Shown here: positions 1 to 11,765 of the stretch, piece after piece
How positions within the stretch are numbered: the first letter of the stretch is position 1
How the letters are laid out: each line of letters opens with the position of its first letter
Source: an uncultured Erysipelotrichaceae bacterium
GTDB lineage: Bacteria; Bacillota_I; Bacilli_A; Erysipelotrichales; Erysipelotrichaceae
Assembly: GCA_944325255.1 (NCBI GenBank)
Contig: CALUZH010000014.1
Span: 1-64,000 of the forward strand
Reading direction: 5' to 3'
DNA length: 64,000 bases
The notes under the pieces: model-generated
What the model was told of the DNA's origin: nothing
Databases searched by the model: none
What the model saw: only the letters and a program-made list of their open reading frames with translations
Translations under genes and position numbers: made by a program

Positions 1-1408
1 TCTCTTTCGGCTTGTACGCCTCGGCTCTTTTAGCGATATTATCAAGCGGCACTTTGCCCTCTCCCTCGCCAAACTCCACTTTTACGCTAATTGTGCTGTC
101 AGGTTTTTTGTGGGAAAGCAGTACTACCGTCTCGACGTGCATTGTATGTGGGAACATGTCAAAAGGATAAAGGGTATCAAAAGAATATCCCGCTTCTTTA
201 AATAAATTAAGATCTCTGGCTAAAGTAGCCGGATTGCAAGATACATAAATAACTTTATTTATATCTTTAGCGGCAATATCTTTAATGACTGAGGCATTAA
301 GACCCTTGCGGGGCGGATCGACCACCACGGTATCGATATCATCAAGACGGTCAAAAAGATTATCCTTGGCATCACTTAAATAAAAAGTGATATTTTCAAG
401 ATGATTGCGGCGGGCATTAGCTTTGGCATTTTCAACAGCCGCAGGAACAATCTCCACCCCGCTGACTTTACGGGCATACTTGGCTAAATAAAGACCGATG
501 GTGCCAATGCCCGAATATAAATCAAGGACGGAAGTATTGTCGTCAATACCGGATATTTCCTTAATTTTGGCATAAAGATTAAGCATTTGCTGATAATTAA
601 CCTGATAAAAGGATTTTAAGGAAATTTCCACTTCCAAATCAAAATACTTATCTACGATATAAGAAGATCCATAAAGAACTTTTTCTTTTTCGCCCAATAC
701 CACATTATCATCACGGGTATTGAGATTAAGAATAAAGGAGGAAATATCTCTATGCTTGCTGCAAAGCTCGGCCACTAGGGGCTCAATCTCTCTTAATTCG
801 AAACTTGTAACGACCAAGGCCACCATTACTTCGCCACTGCCAAAAGCCTCACGAATAATAATATGGCGGACAAAAGAAGCCATATGATATTTATGCAACA
901 AATTCTTTAAATCATTTAAAATGGCATTACTGTTTATAGTTTGAATAAAACAGGTATCAAATTTAACGATATCATTGGAATTTTTACGATAAAAGCCACA
1001 TTCACCATTGACTACCGGGATTTGTACTTTATTGCGATAATGATCAATCAAAGGGCTGGCAACAATATCTTGGACATCGATATGAATATCGGCCATTTCC
1101 ATAGTATGCTGCAAAAGCTTTTTCTTGATGACCAAACCGTAATGATAATCACAATGGCGAAGATCGCAACCCCCGCATTTATAAGCCACAGGACAGATGC
1201 TGGTAGTTCGATGTTCACTTTTTTTAAGTAAGGTATCGATAATTCCATAGGCTAAATTCTTTTTATGGGCAATAATCTTAACTATCGCCTTTTCACCGAT
1301 TAACATTTGCTTGACAAAAATGACGAGGCCTTCGTATTTACAAATGCCGTAACCGTCAACTGTCATATCGGTGCATATACATTCAACTTTGGTATTTTTT
1401 AAGTTCAT
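1..1408 (-). CDS. rlmD: 23S rRNA (uracil-C5)-methyltransferase, RlmD/RumA family (3' part outside window)
   Basis: SAM-dependent enzyme expected to make 5-methyluridine in 23S rRNA. Reading from the ATG at 1408 gives an N-terminal TRAM-like domain, a cysteine cluster CPVAYKCGGC that fits the RlmD iron-sulfur site, a Rossmann motif (LDLYSGIGTIGLY), the DPPRKGL motif and the catalytic VSCNPATLARD segment near the left edge. After the catalytic part the frame continues into a C-terminal extension of the kind seen in clostridial homologues and runs off base 1, so the stop is not seen. No clear Shine-Dalgarno precedes the ATG, and a terminator for the upstream gene sits only a few bases before it, so the exact start is uncertain. 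The family call is secure. Confidence 0.92.
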   Translation of the reverse strand, partial: MNLKNTKVECICTDMTVDGYGICKYEGLVIFVKQMLIGEKAIVKIIAHKKNLAYGIIDTLLKKSEHRTTSICPVAYKCGGCDLRHCDYHYGLVIKKKLLQHTMEMADIHIDVQDIVASPLIDHYRNKVQIPVVNGECGFYRKNSNDIVKFDTCFIQTINSNAILNDLKNLLHKYHMASFVRHIIIREAFGSGEVMVALVVTSFELREIEPLVAELCSKHRDISSFILNLNTRDDNVVLGEKEKVLYGSSYIVDKYFDLEVEISLKSFYQVNYQQMLNLYAKIKEISGIDDNTSVLDLYSGIGTIGLYLAKYARKVSGVEIVPAAVENAKANARRNHLENITFYLSDAKDNLFDRLDDIDTVVVDPPRKGLNASVIKDIAAKDINKVIYVSCNPATLARDLNLFKEAGYSFDTLYPFDMFPHTMHVETVVLLSHKKPDSTISVKVEFGEGEGKVPLDNIAKRAEAYKPKE

Positions 1409-1412
1409 AAAG

Positions 1413-1441
1413 ATAAAAAAGCTTCATTGATCATGAAGCTT
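1413..1441 (-). terminator. Rho-independent terminator after the ligA-gatCAB operon
   Basis: On the minus strand a nine-base stem AAGCTTCAT/ATGAAGCTT with a five-base loop (1419-1441) is followed by a T run. It lies between the hypothetical membrane gene and rlmD and leaves almost no room for a promoter or leader before the rlmD ATG. Confidence 0.8.
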
Positions 1442-1448
1442 AAATTTA

Positions 1449-2069
1449 CTATTCGGCAGACGGTGTTTCCGTCGGTTCAGCCGTAGTTGTCGGAGAAGGA
1501 GTCTCGCCACGCAATTCAGCAGCTAACTCACTGTCTAAAGGTTCGGATACCACCTGCTTTTGCGGTGAAGTCATATTGCCGTTTTTGGTCAATAAGACAT
1601 AATTCATATCCTCATTGTCGCTGTCGATGAAGTTATAGCCGCTGATTGCCAAATCATACATCTTTTTACCATCGCTTGAAGTAAAGTAAGTATTGATTGG
1701 CAATTCTTGATTTACTCGGGTGTAGATACCGTCAACTAAAGATTCGATGCGATCGACACTCATATTATCATCGGTATCGACATTGATCCGAAATTGGGCT
1801 GAAGTAAGTTCGATATCAACAGATTCAACCCCACTCATACTGCTGATTTCCGTTTCCAGATTGCGAATATTTTCATCACTGATGGCCGGATCAAGGTCAC
1901 CGTCAAAACGGTCACCGAAAATCGGTGTTCCGGTTTGCAATTGGGCAGACAACAATATTCCGCCATATACCAATAAAGGAATACCGATGATGCAACAATC
2001 AACAATCAAAACAATTGCTGCTTTGGATAATTTACGTTTAGGCGCTTTAGCCGGTTTTTTCTCTGTCAT
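1449..2069 (-). CDS. Hypothetical single-pass membrane protein with extracytoplasmic domain
   Basis: I do not recognise this 206-residue protein. It has a lysine-rich cytoplasmic N-terminus, one membrane helix (about residues 18-40), an extracytoplasmic domain and a low-complexity Thr/Pro/Glu tail (TPSPTTTAEPTETPSAE). The middle part, with a GVESVDIEL strand followed by helices, resembles the alternation of Asp23-type domains; that is inference. The start is set at the ATG at 2069 because an AGGTGA Shine-Dalgarno lies five bases upstream; the in-frame GTG nine bases earlier overlaps that site. It is the last gene behind ligA-gatC-gatA-gatB, separated from gatB by 31 bases, and is followed by a terminator. 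Confidence 0.8.
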   Translation of the reverse strand: MTEKKPAKAPKRKLSKAAIVLIVDCCIIGIPLLVYGGILLSAQLQTGTPIFGDRFDGDLDPAISDENIRNLETEISSMSGVESVDIELTSAQFRINVDTDDNMSVDRIESLVDGIYTRVNQELPINTYFTSSDGKKMYDLAISGYNFIDSDNEDMNYVLLTKNGNMTSPQKQVVSEPLDSELAAELRGETPSPTTTAEPTETPSAE

Positions 2070-2100
2070 ATTAATCACCTAGGCTATTCTAACATATTTT

Positions 2101-3525
2101 TCAGCGTTTAGCCAATTCCTTAGTTACAAGCTCATTGGCCAGCTTAGGATTGGCCTGACCCTTGGATCTTTTCATAACCTGACCGACCAAATAGCCTAAA
2201 GCCCGATCCTTGCCATTTTTAAAATCGCTTATGGATTGCGGATTATCATCCAAGACCGAAGTAACAATGGCTAAAATGGCACTTTCATCCGAAAGCTGTT
2301 TCATGCCCTTTTCTTTGGCAATGCTTTCCGGATCTTCACCCTTCAACATTTCATTAAGGATCTCCTTGCCCTGTTTAGATGATACTTCACCCTTATCAAT
2401 CATCTTTACCAAAGCGGCAAAGTGATGAGCACTAATCGGATTATCGGCAAAACTTAAGTTATTTTTGCTGAGGATGCCGGAAAGTTCACTGCTTAAAAGA
2501 TTGGCCGTCAATTTGGCATTCACCTTTTCTTGCATAATCTCATCAAAGTAGGCGCAAAGATTCTTGTTGGCAATAATGAGATCGGCATCATAATCGCTCA
2601 AACCAAAGTCATTGACATAACGTTTGAATTTGGCATCCGGTAATTCCGGCATATTTTTTTGAATATCTGCAATGAAATCTTCACTTAAACGAATCGGGAA
2701 AATATTCGGTTCCGGGAAGTATTTGTAGTCGACACTGCCCTCTTTTTTCCGCATCGATACTGTCGTTTGACTCTTTTCATCAAAACGGCGGGTCTCTTGA
2801 ATTATCGCTTCACCGTTTTCAAGACACTTTTGCTGGCGATGAGCCTCATAATCAATAGCGTTTTTGACATTGTTGATACTATTGAGGTTCTTGATTTCTA
2901 CTTTCGTACCAAATACTTCACTGCCCTTAGCTTTAATCGAGACATTGACATCGCAACGCATGGAACCCTCTTCCATCTTTACATCAGAAACTTCAAGATA
3001 GTTCAGGGTTTGCCGCAATTTTTCCAAATACAAGGCCGCTTCTTCCCCGCTGGCCATATCCGGTTCGGAAACCAATTCCAAAAGCGGTACTCCGGCCCGA
3101 TTATAGTCAATCAAAGTTTCATCAAAAAGGTGAAATTGCTTAGCGGTATCTTCTTCCATATGAATACGGTTGATCCGAATCTTTTTATATTTGCCGTCAA
3201 CAAAAATCTCGATATAACCGTTACGGCCGATCGGATGAAACTGTTGGGTAATTTGATAACCCTTAGGCAAATCCGAATAATAGTAGTTCTTACGATCAAA
3301 GCGAATAAGCGGATCAATAGTTAAATTTAAGGCTGTGCAGGCTTCAATTGCCTTGCGAACTGCTTCTTTATTGACACATGGCAGGGTACCCGGATGAGCC
3401 AAATCAATCTCTCCGGTATCACTGTTGGCCGGATCTTTAAAAGCATATGGCGAAGAAGAAAACATCTTGGTCGCGGTCTTGAGCTCCAAATGGATTTCTA
3501 AGCCTACTACTACATCATATTCCAT
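2101..3525 (-). CDS. gatB: Asp-tRNA(Asn)/Glu-tRNA(Gln) amidotransferase subunit B
   Basis: GatB of the GatCAB complex, which activates mischarged Glu-tRNA(Gln) or Asp-tRNA(Asn) and amidates it with ammonia passed on from GatA. The 474-residue length is normal. The N-terminal signature GLEIHLELKT and the following kinase-like core are intact, and the C-terminal YqeY-like tRNA-binding tail ends the protein (residues about 325-474). The start codon follows the gatA stop by one base, so the two are translationally coupled. A GatCAB complex implies that the organism lacks a direct glutaminyl-tRNA or asparaginyl-tRNA synthetase route for at least one amino acid. Confidence 0.97.
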   Translation of the reverse strand: MEYDVVVGLEIHLELKTATKMFSSSPYAFKDPANSDTGEIDLAHPGTLPCVNKEAVRKAIEACTALNLTIDPLIRFDRKNYYYSDLPKGYQITQQFHPIGRNGYIEIFVDGKYKKIRINRIHMEEDTAKQFHLFDETLIDYNRAGVPLLELVSEPDMASGEEAALYLEKLRQTLNYLEVSDVKMEEGSMRCDVNVSIKAKGSEVFGTKVEIKNLNSINNVKNAIDYEAHRQQKCLENGEAIIQETRRFDEKSQTTVSMRKKEGSVDYKYFPEPNIFPIRLSEDFIADIQKNMPELPDAKFKRYVNDFGLSDYDADLIIANKNLCAYFDEIMQEKVNAKLTANLLSSELSGILSKNNLSFADNPISAHHFAALVKMIDKGEVSSKQGKEILNEMLKGEDPESIAKEKGMKQLSDESAILAIVTSVLDDNPQSISDFKNGKDRALGYLVGQVMKRSKGQANPKLANELVTKELAKR

Positions 3526-3526
3526 A

Positions 3527-4932
3527 CTACAAAACCTCCTTTACCGCTCCGCCAAGACCGGTATATTCTTCAATAGCCAAAGCCACATCAAACATCACCT
3601 GTTCCTTAAAAGGATTGGCCGTTAGATTAACACCGATCGGCAAATTATCAATATAGCCCATCGGGACCGTCATAGAAGGAAGACCGCCAAAATTAGCAAT
3701 AACCATATGATTATCGGCAATGAGTGATTCATCAGACAATTCATCGGTCGTTTGGCCGGCAATAAGCGGTGCTGCCCCTGGAGCAGCCGGAGCCAATAAG
3801 ATATCGGCATCCTTCAATTTGCTTAAAACCTCTTCAACAATCAAGCGTCTGATTTTTTGGGCCTTGCGGAAAAGACGTTCTTGATTTTCTTCAAATAAGG
3901 CATAAGAGCCGACAACGAAACGTTTTTTAATCCATGGGCCAAAACCCTTAGTCCGCGTATTAATCATAATATCATCAGTACTTTCGCCCTCTTCACGATG
4001 ACCGAACAAGATACCGTCAAGATTTGAATGATTGGCTGTTGCTTCGGCATTGGCAATAATATAATAGGCCGGCAACATCGCTCTTAATAGATCATCATTG
4101 AAACTTACATGTTCAATAATGGCGCCTTTATCAGTCAAGGCGGTTACTAAGGAATTAAATAAATCAACAATCTCAGAATTATTGATAGCCGCTAAGACAT
4201 TATCGAAAATCAAAATCTTCTTATCTTGGATATCGGCATTTAAAAGTTCACTATAGTTTTCAACCGGATTATAAGAACTTGTCATATCACGGTCATCCCG
4301 ACCGGAGAGTACTTCCAACATCAAAGCAGCATCTTTGACATTTGTAGTAAAATAGCCGACATGGTCAAGACTTGAAGCATAAGGGATTATACCATAGCGA
4401 GAAATCCGACCATAGCTTGGTTTAACACCTACAACTCCACAATATGAAGCCGGCTTACGAACCGAGTCACCGGTATCGGAACCAATAGCACAAGGCACGA
4501 CATTAGCGGCCACAAGTACGGCACTGCCGCCGGAAGAACCGCCGGAAATACGGCTTAAGTCATAAGGATTATGACATAAACCAAAATAAGAAGTTAAATT
4601 AGTACCGCCCATGGCCAATTCATCCATATTGCTTTTGCCGATGATGACGGCCCCTTCTTTATTTAAAAGATCAACAATATGCGCATCATATTGGGGAATA
4701 TAATTGTCCAAAATTCTTGAGGCAGCTGTCGTTTTAATGTCTCTTGTTGAAACATTGTCTTTCAAGGCAATCGCCACGCCCTTGAGTCTTCCCTCAAGCT
4801 TATCATTTAAGCGTTTTTGCGGATCAATAAAGGTAATAGTGGCATTGGTTTTATCCTGAATAGCCTTGGCCTTATTATATGCCTCACGACATTTTTGGGC
4901 ATAATCGGTATTTAAATAATCTTGAATCTTCA

Positions 4933-4933
<1 letters not shown>
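3527..4933 (-). CDS. gatA: Asp-tRNA(Asn)/Glu-tRNA(Gln) amidotransferase subunit A (amidase)
   Basis: Glutamine-hydrolysing amidase subunit of GatCAB, 468 residues. The Ser-cisSer-Lys triad of amidase-signature enzymes is present: the lysine in ALKDN, the cis-serine in GGSSGGSA, and the nucleophile serine in SDTGDSVRKPAS. The usual GGS before the nucleophile reads GDS, a variant I associate with Mollicute and Erysipelotrichia-like sequences (from memory). The ATG overlaps the gatC stop (TAATG), as expected for a tightly coupled operon. Confidence 0.97.
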
Positions 4934-7222
<2,289 letters not shown>

Positions 7223-7290
7223 CTAAAAGCCTGAGATTATCAATCCCTTTTAAGATCTTGCCTGAATCATGGAATTTGCTTAAATATATT

Positions 7291-7316
7291 TAAATAAAGG
7301 TCGCCATCAGCGACCT
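7291..7316 (-). terminator. Terminator after the GntR/ABC operon
   Basis: On the minus strand AGGTCGC-TGATG-GCGACCT is followed by TTTATTTAA. It lies 23 bases downstream of the permease stop and closes the gntR-ATPase-permease operon. Confidence 0.8.
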
Positions 7317-7338
7317 ATAAATAAAGATATATAAAAGC

Positions 7339-8835
7339 TTACATTATCCTCGATAAGGGAATATATAATCCGTCAACATCGAAATCATCAGCTGCTTTTA
7401 AAAGTAAGTCAAAAGTCTCGGCATCCAAGGTATAAGTTAAATCATAATCATAATAATCATTATCATCATCCAAGAAATTGATTCTTATAAGTTCATCATA
7501 ATTATAATTATGCAAATCATCATAAAATTGATCGATGGCTTTTTTTCGTAATTCTTCCATCAACAAAGCAGCTTCATTATCTTTCTTTTGTTCATTATCT
7601 AAGCTAAAGCTGATAGTGAAATAGGACCAATGATCATCAAAATAAGCATCTTCACCATATATTTCATCAAGATAATCGCTAATCTTATTTTTAAATTCAC
7701 TATCCTCTAGGCGATTGGCGGTAAAGCCGATGGTATATCGGGTGCTTGATAAGGCCTCGGGATAATTTTCCGATAAACCGAAGCCCCTGGTTAAATAAGC
7801 AGCCTGGGAGAAGACGAAAGACAAGACAATCGTTACCACAAAAAAACTGACCATCTTTAAATTAATATAAATCTTACGCCGATAGACAAAGTGGGCAACC
7901 ATAAAGAAGATAAAGACAAAGAAATAGACAAAAAGCGAAACCGCTATAGATGAAATAGCCATAAAGTCCTGCTGAAAAACCGTACTTGAAGTAAAAATGA
8001 AAAGGAAAATAAAGGAATAGGCATAAATCAAAAACGGATAGGCTAAAAGATTGTCGGAATTCTGTTCGGCTCTTTCGACGGCCCGCGTGGTAAATTCCCG
8101 ATAAAGCACAAAGGCGAAAACCAAAAGATGAATAAAGATAATGATGATATCAAGATAAGGGACATTAAAAGCACTTCCGTAATTACTTGACCAAGTGATA
8201 TTGAGCATTTCAAAATAGGCATTGCAAGCCATAAAAGGCAAAGACAAATAGCCGAAAATTTCAAAATTGAAAGGATTATAGCCAACCACAAAAATATCGG
8301 CAAAGGCATTGGCGGCCAATAATAAAAATAAAGGTAAAAGGAAATAGCCGCCAATCATAATAATGCCGTCAATCGCATTGTTGGCCAAAAGGTCGATGGC
8401 GGCACAAAATACAGCTAAGGCCGTCGTTATCATCAAGGCATAAGTAAGCATCAAAATAAAACCGCCAGGTGAAAAGCCCCCAATGCCGATGCTTAAAAAA
8501 GCGATGATAATATTGGCGATAAGCCAAGGAACATAGACAGCTGAAATCTCAAATAAAAGCGTCGAGATTAAAAGACTCTTACGTGATAAAGGCAAGGAAA
8601 AATAAGTATCGACACTCTTTTTACTATGAACAAAATTAAAGAAAAAAGGTGTTAATACACAAATCGCTATGAGTAATATGCCATAAGAAAAACCGCTAGC
8701 CAAAAGACTGATGGTATACTTGGACATACCGGTGAAGAGAAAAGGTAAAATAGCGGCCAAGATTTGGATTAACAAAAGAAAAATCAAAAGATAACGGCGA
8801 CTTTTGAATTGATATAAAAGATAGTCTTTATTCAT
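7339..8835 (-). CDS. ABC-2 type transporter permease
   Basis: Large integral membrane protein (498 residues from the ATG at 8835) with about ten hydrophobic segments over residues 15-340 and a soluble C-terminal part rich in Asp, Tyr and Asn. The layout resembles permeases of YtrA-controlled antibiotic- or envelope-stress ABC exporters, but the substrate cannot be read from sequence. A longer in-frame start at 8889 exists; I prefer 8835 because AGAAGG lies just upstream and the resulting protein begins MNKDYLLYQF, with an eight-base overlap with the ATPase stop. It works with the ATPase encoded immediately upstream. Confidence 0.87.
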   Translation of the reverse strand: MNKDYLLYQFKSRRYLLIFLLLIQILAAILPFLFTGMSKYTISLLASGFSYGILLIAICVLTPFFFNFVHSKKSVDTYFSLPLSRKSLLISTLLFEISAVYVPWLIANIIIAFLSIGIGGFSPGGFILMLTYALMITTALAVFCAAIDLLANNAIDGIIMIGGYFLLPLFLLLAANAFADIFVVGYNPFNFEIFGYLSLPFMACNAYFEMLNITWSSNYGSAFNVPYLDIIIIFIHLLVFAFVLYREFTTRAVERAEQNSDNLLAYPFLIYAYSFIFLFIFTSSTVFQQDFMAISSIAVSLFVYFFVFIFFMVAHFVYRRKIYINLKMVSFFVVTIVLSFVFSQAAYLTRGFGLSENYPEALSSTRYTIGFTANRLEDSEFKNKISDYLDEIYGEDAYFDDHWSYFTISFSLDNEQKKDNEAALLMEELRKKAIDQFYDDLHNYNYDELIRINFLDDDNDYYDYDLTYTLDAETFDLLLKAADDFDVDGLYIPLSRIM

Positions 8836-9712
8836 AACGTCCTTCTTTCTTTTCAATTTCATAAATAAATAATTCTTCAAAGCTGACATTCAAAACATCA
8901 AGAATCAAAGGATTATAAGCTTTTAAACGGTGATAGACATCTTCGGGATCACCCTTAATAACCAAGGTTATTACCTTGCCGAGTTTATTAAAGTGTAATA
9001 GCTCAAAATCGGCAAAATCTTCCGCCCTTTTATCTTCATTGAAAGCCATTTGATATTTATTGATATGAGCCTTATTTTCCATAAGATTGCCATAGTCTTC
9101 AATCTTGCCGTCTTCCAAAATACCGTAACTGTCACAAATATTTTCTAATTCCTTAAGATTGTGCGAGGAAATGATAACACTGCAAGACTGATCTTCCAAA
9201 AGATCGGTCAAAGTCTTTTTGAAAGTATAACGAACTAGGGGATCAAGACCGTCAAAAGCCTCATCCAAAAGTAAGAGCTTAGGTTTAATGGCTAAGGCAA
9301 AAACCAAGGCTACCTGTCTTTTCATGCCCTTAGAAAAATTAGCTATAGGCTTTAAAGGATCTAAGCGAAAAAGTTTTAAATATTTGGCATAAGCTTCTTC
9401 ATCCAAAGCATAAAATTGACCATAGAAATTCTTCAAACTTTTAATCGTGGCGGCAAAAGGATAATATAAGTCATCAGCCACTAAAAAAATATCTTTGCGA
9501 ATAAGGGGGTTGGCGTAAGTATCCTCGCCGTTAAAACTGATATTCCCCGCATCTAAATGATAAATACCGGCAATTGAGCGCAAAAGTGTCGACTTCCCGG
9601 CACCGTTAACACCCACCAGGCCAAATACCGAAGCATCATCAACTTTCAATGATAAGTTATCTAAAACTTTAACATCCTTAAAAGCCTTGCTTATCCCATT
9701 AATCACCAGCAT
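8828..9712 (-). CDS. ABC transporter ATP-binding protein (exporter type)
   Basis: Nucleotide-binding subunit, 294 residues. The Walker A motif GVNGAGKST (about residues 34-42), the signature FSKGMKRQ and the Walker B LLLLDEAFDGLD are intact, followed by the switch histidine in ISSHNL. The C-terminal extension after residue 215 is typical of ABC-2 exporters of the YtrB/BcrA type. It starts inside the 3' end of the GntR gene (14-base overlap, Shine-Dalgarno AAGGAGG) and overlaps the permease, so all three genes form one transcript. Confidence 0.95.
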   Translation of the reverse strand: MLVINGISKAFKDVKVLDNLSLKVDDASVFGLVGVNGAGKSTLLRSIAGIYHLDAGNISFNGEDTYANPLIRKDIFLVADDLYYPFAATIKSLKNFYGQFYALDEEAYAKYLKLFRLDPLKPIANFSKGMKRQVALVFALAIKPKLLLLDEAFDGLDPLVRYTFKKTLTDLLEDQSCSVIISSHNLKELENICDSYGILEDGKIEDYGNLMENKAHINKYQMAFNEDKRAEDFADFELLHFNKLGKVITLVIKGDPEDVYHRLKAYNPLILDVLNVSFEELFIYEIEKKEGRYE

Positions 9713-10073
9713 TATCGCTATCCTCCTTCATATTGTCTATCCAGGATTTGAGTGTTTCTTTATCGATACCCAAATCATTAAAACGACGAACCGTTTCCAT
9801 AAATTCATAAGCCAGACTGTCCATATCTTTTTTTTGACTGCGGTCGGCCACAAAGGCCCCTTTTTTAGACAAGGTATAGATATATCCGTCCTTTTCCAGT
9901 TCCTGATAAGCCTTCTGCACCGTATTAGGATTAATGCCGAGGTCTTGGGCCAACTGTCTTACCGAAGGCAACTTATCATGGGGATTTAGGACACCGCTTT
10001 TAATAAAGCGCAATATTTGATTACGAATCTGTTCATAGATAGAATCTTTGCCCTGCAAACTGATAAGAAACAT
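9699..10073 (-). CDS. GntR-family transcriptional regulator, YtrA subfamily
   Basis: A short (124-residue) GntR protein: a winged helix-turn-helix (SIYEQIRNQILRFIKSG, then KLPSVRQLAQDLGINPNTVQ) followed by only a small C-terminal dimerisation helix. This is the YtrA type, which typically represses its own ABC transporter operon. A good inverted repeat overlaps its promoter (10093-10119), consistent with autoregulation. By analogy to YtrA, cell-envelope stress may be the inducer; that is inference. Confidence 0.93.
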   Translation of the reverse strand: MFLISLQGKDSIYEQIRNQILRFIKSGVLNPHDKLPSVRQLAQDLGINPNTVQKAYQELEKDGYIYTLSKKGAFVADRSQKKDMDSLAYEFMETVRRFNDLGIDKETLKSWIDNMKEDSDNAGD

Positions 10074-10092
10074 TTATGCTCCTTTCTGTATT

Positions 10093-10119
10093 ATCTGTAT
10101 TAAGTGTACTATTACAGAT
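10093..10119. promoter_or_regulatory. Candidate GntR (YtrA-type) operator
   Basis: A 27-base inverted repeat, ATCTGTA-N13-TACAGAT, with two further symmetric bases on each side of the centre. It is centred at 10106, on the -10 box of the gntR promoter, where bound repressor would block RNA polymerase. Confidence 0.72.
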
Positions 10120-10131
10120 ATCTTTAGTCAA
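10103..10131 (-). promoter_or_regulatory. Promoter of the gntR-ABC operon
   Basis: The minus strand shows TTGACT (10126-10131), a 17-base spacer and TACACT (10103-10108). A Shine-Dalgarno AAAGGAG follows before the GntR ATG at 10073. Confidence 0.75.
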
Positions 10132-10158
10132 TAAAAAAGTCACTTTTTCAAGTGACTT
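10132..10158 (-). terminator. Terminator of the asp23-fakA operon
   Basis: AAGTCACTT-GAAA-AAGTGACTT followed by a T run on the minus strand. The stem begins at the fakA stop codon and separates this operon from the gntR promoter just downstream. Confidence 0.85.
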
Positions 10159-11765
10159 TATTCAACACCGAAGAGATAACTGTATACCGGCTGATTGCCT
10201 TCAATGATTTCCACCTCAAGCTCACTGTTATCGGCAATATATTGGTTTATCTCGGCAATTTCTTCCGCCGTCGAGCCTTCCCCGGCAATCAGCGACAAAA
10301 GTTCGGCATTTTCTTTTTTCATCATGACATCAAGCAAGGCCTTGATGACTTTCATCTTATCTTTATCAGAAGCTACAATCGTCTTATTGGTCATGCCGAT
10401 ATAGTCGCCCTCTTTGACATTAATGCCCGAGAAAGAAGTATCTTTAATGGCATAAGTTATTGAGCCTGATTGAACATTAGCTACCGCCGCTTCCATCTCA
10501 CTCAAGTTATCGGCAATATCGGCTTCCGGTGAAAACATCGATAAGGCACTGATACCTTCCTGGATTGACTTGGTCGGCAAGACATGAATATCCAAATTTT
10601 CGATCATGCCCTTAGCCTGTTCGGCAGCCAAAATAATATTGGAATTATTCGGCAAAATAATAATATGGTCGGCATTGAGCTTTTTAATTTCGGCAACAAA
10701 GCTTTCCGTTGAAGGATTCATCGTTTGGCCGCCGGAAATTACGATATCTGCCCGACAATCTTTGAATAATTTAGTTAAACCTTCTCCGGCAGCAACGGCA
10801 ATGATTCCATATTTCTTATGCGGCATGGCCATCGTTTCTTCTTGAAGATGAGAATGCTGCTCTTGCATATTTTCAATCTTAAGTTTAATGAATTCGCCAT
10901 AGCGTTGACCGATATTCAAGGCTTCGCCCGGATGCAAGGTATGAACATGAACTTTGACTATATCTTCATCCTTGACAAGGACAAGCGATTCCCCGATAGC
11001 GGCTAACTTATTGCGCAAACGGTCTTCCGCAAAATGTTTTTCATCATTTAAACGCAGGATAAATTCCGTACAATAGCCAAATTCTTCATTAGCCATTTCT
11101 TTCCCGGCACTTTCGCTTACTTCGCTAATTTCCGAAATCGTTATCGGCTTACCGTCAAGGCAGGCTTTAAAGCCTTCCAATATCTTCACAAGACCGGTAC
11201 CGCCGCTATCGACTACCCCGACTTCCTTAAGAACCGGCAAAAGTTCCGGAGTATTAGCTAAGGATTCATTGGCATAATCAATAAGCTTGGCAAAATATTC
11301 TTCAATATCGATATCGGCATGTTCCTCAATATAGCGTCCGGCATACCAGCTGCCCTCTCTGATAACCGTAAGGATCGTTCCTTCTACCGGTTTCATAATA
11401 GCCTTATAAGCAACCTTGGCACCATTTTCCATAGCCTTGGCCAATTCACTTACATCAATTTCTTCTTTACCGTCAACATATTGATAAAAGCCCCGGAAAA
11501 TTTGGGAAGTAATAACCCCGCTATTCCCGCGGGCACCCATTAATAAGCCCTTGGAAAGAGCCTTGGCCACATCGCAAATACGCGGTGAATTAATCTTGTC
11601 GGCGTCTTTTACCCCACTGGCAAAGGTCATGGTCATATTGGTTCCGGTATCGCCATCCGGTACCGGGAAGACATTCAGGGCATCGATTTGTTTTTGGTGA
11701 TTACTTAAATTTGCATAGCCGCTTTCCAACATGGCTTTCAAAGTTGTGCCGTTTAATGTTTTCAT
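10158..11765 (-). CDS. fakA: DAK2 domain fatty acid kinase-like protein (FakA/YloV family)
   Basis: 535 residues. The N-terminal DhaL/DAK2 nucleotide-binding domain carries DGDTGTNMTMT and GARGNSGVITSQIFRGF, the Mg-ATP binding motifs; a central and a C-terminal DegV-like part follow (IIILPNNSNIILAAEQA). In staphylococci this protein phosphorylates fatty acids presented by FakB proteins. No fakB is in this window, so the assignment rests on domain order. It follows the Asp23 gene with a TAATG overlap, the same pairing as yloU-yloV in Bacillus subtilis. The symbol reflects family membership, not proven activity. Confidence 0.88.
   Translation of the reverse strand: MKTLNGTTLKAMLESGYANLSNHQKQIDALNVFPVPDGDTGTNMTMTFASGVKDADKINSPRICDVAKALSKGLLMGARGNSGVITSQIFRGFYQYVDGKEEIDVSELAKAMENGAKVAYKAIMKPVEGTILTVIREGSWYAGRYIEEHADIDIEEYFAKLIDYANESLANTPELLPVLKEVGVVDSGGTGLVKILEGFKACLDGKPITISEISEVSESAGKEMANEEFGYCTEFILRLNDEKHFAEDRLRNKLAAIGESLVLVKDEDIVKVHVHTLHPGEALNIGQRYGEFIKLKIENMQEQHSHLQEETMAMPHKKYGIIAVAAGEGLTKLFKDCRADIVISGGQTMNPSTESFVAEIKKLNADHIIILPNNSNIILAAEQAKGMIENLDIHVLPTKSIQEGISALSMFSPEADIADNLSEMEAAVANVQSGSITYAIKDTSFSGINVKEGDYIGMTNKTIVASDKDKMKVIKALLDVMMKKENAELLSLIAGEGSTAEEIAEINQYIADNSELEVEIIEGNQPVYSYLFGVE

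Noticed and set aside
2067-2078. GTG start nine bases upstream for the hypothetical membrane gene
   Set aside because: It overlaps the AGGTGA site that serves the ATG at 2069.
8835-8889. Longer permease start at 8889
   Set aside because: It would overlap the ATPase gene by 62 bases and lacks a ribosome site; 8835 has AGAAGG directly upstream.
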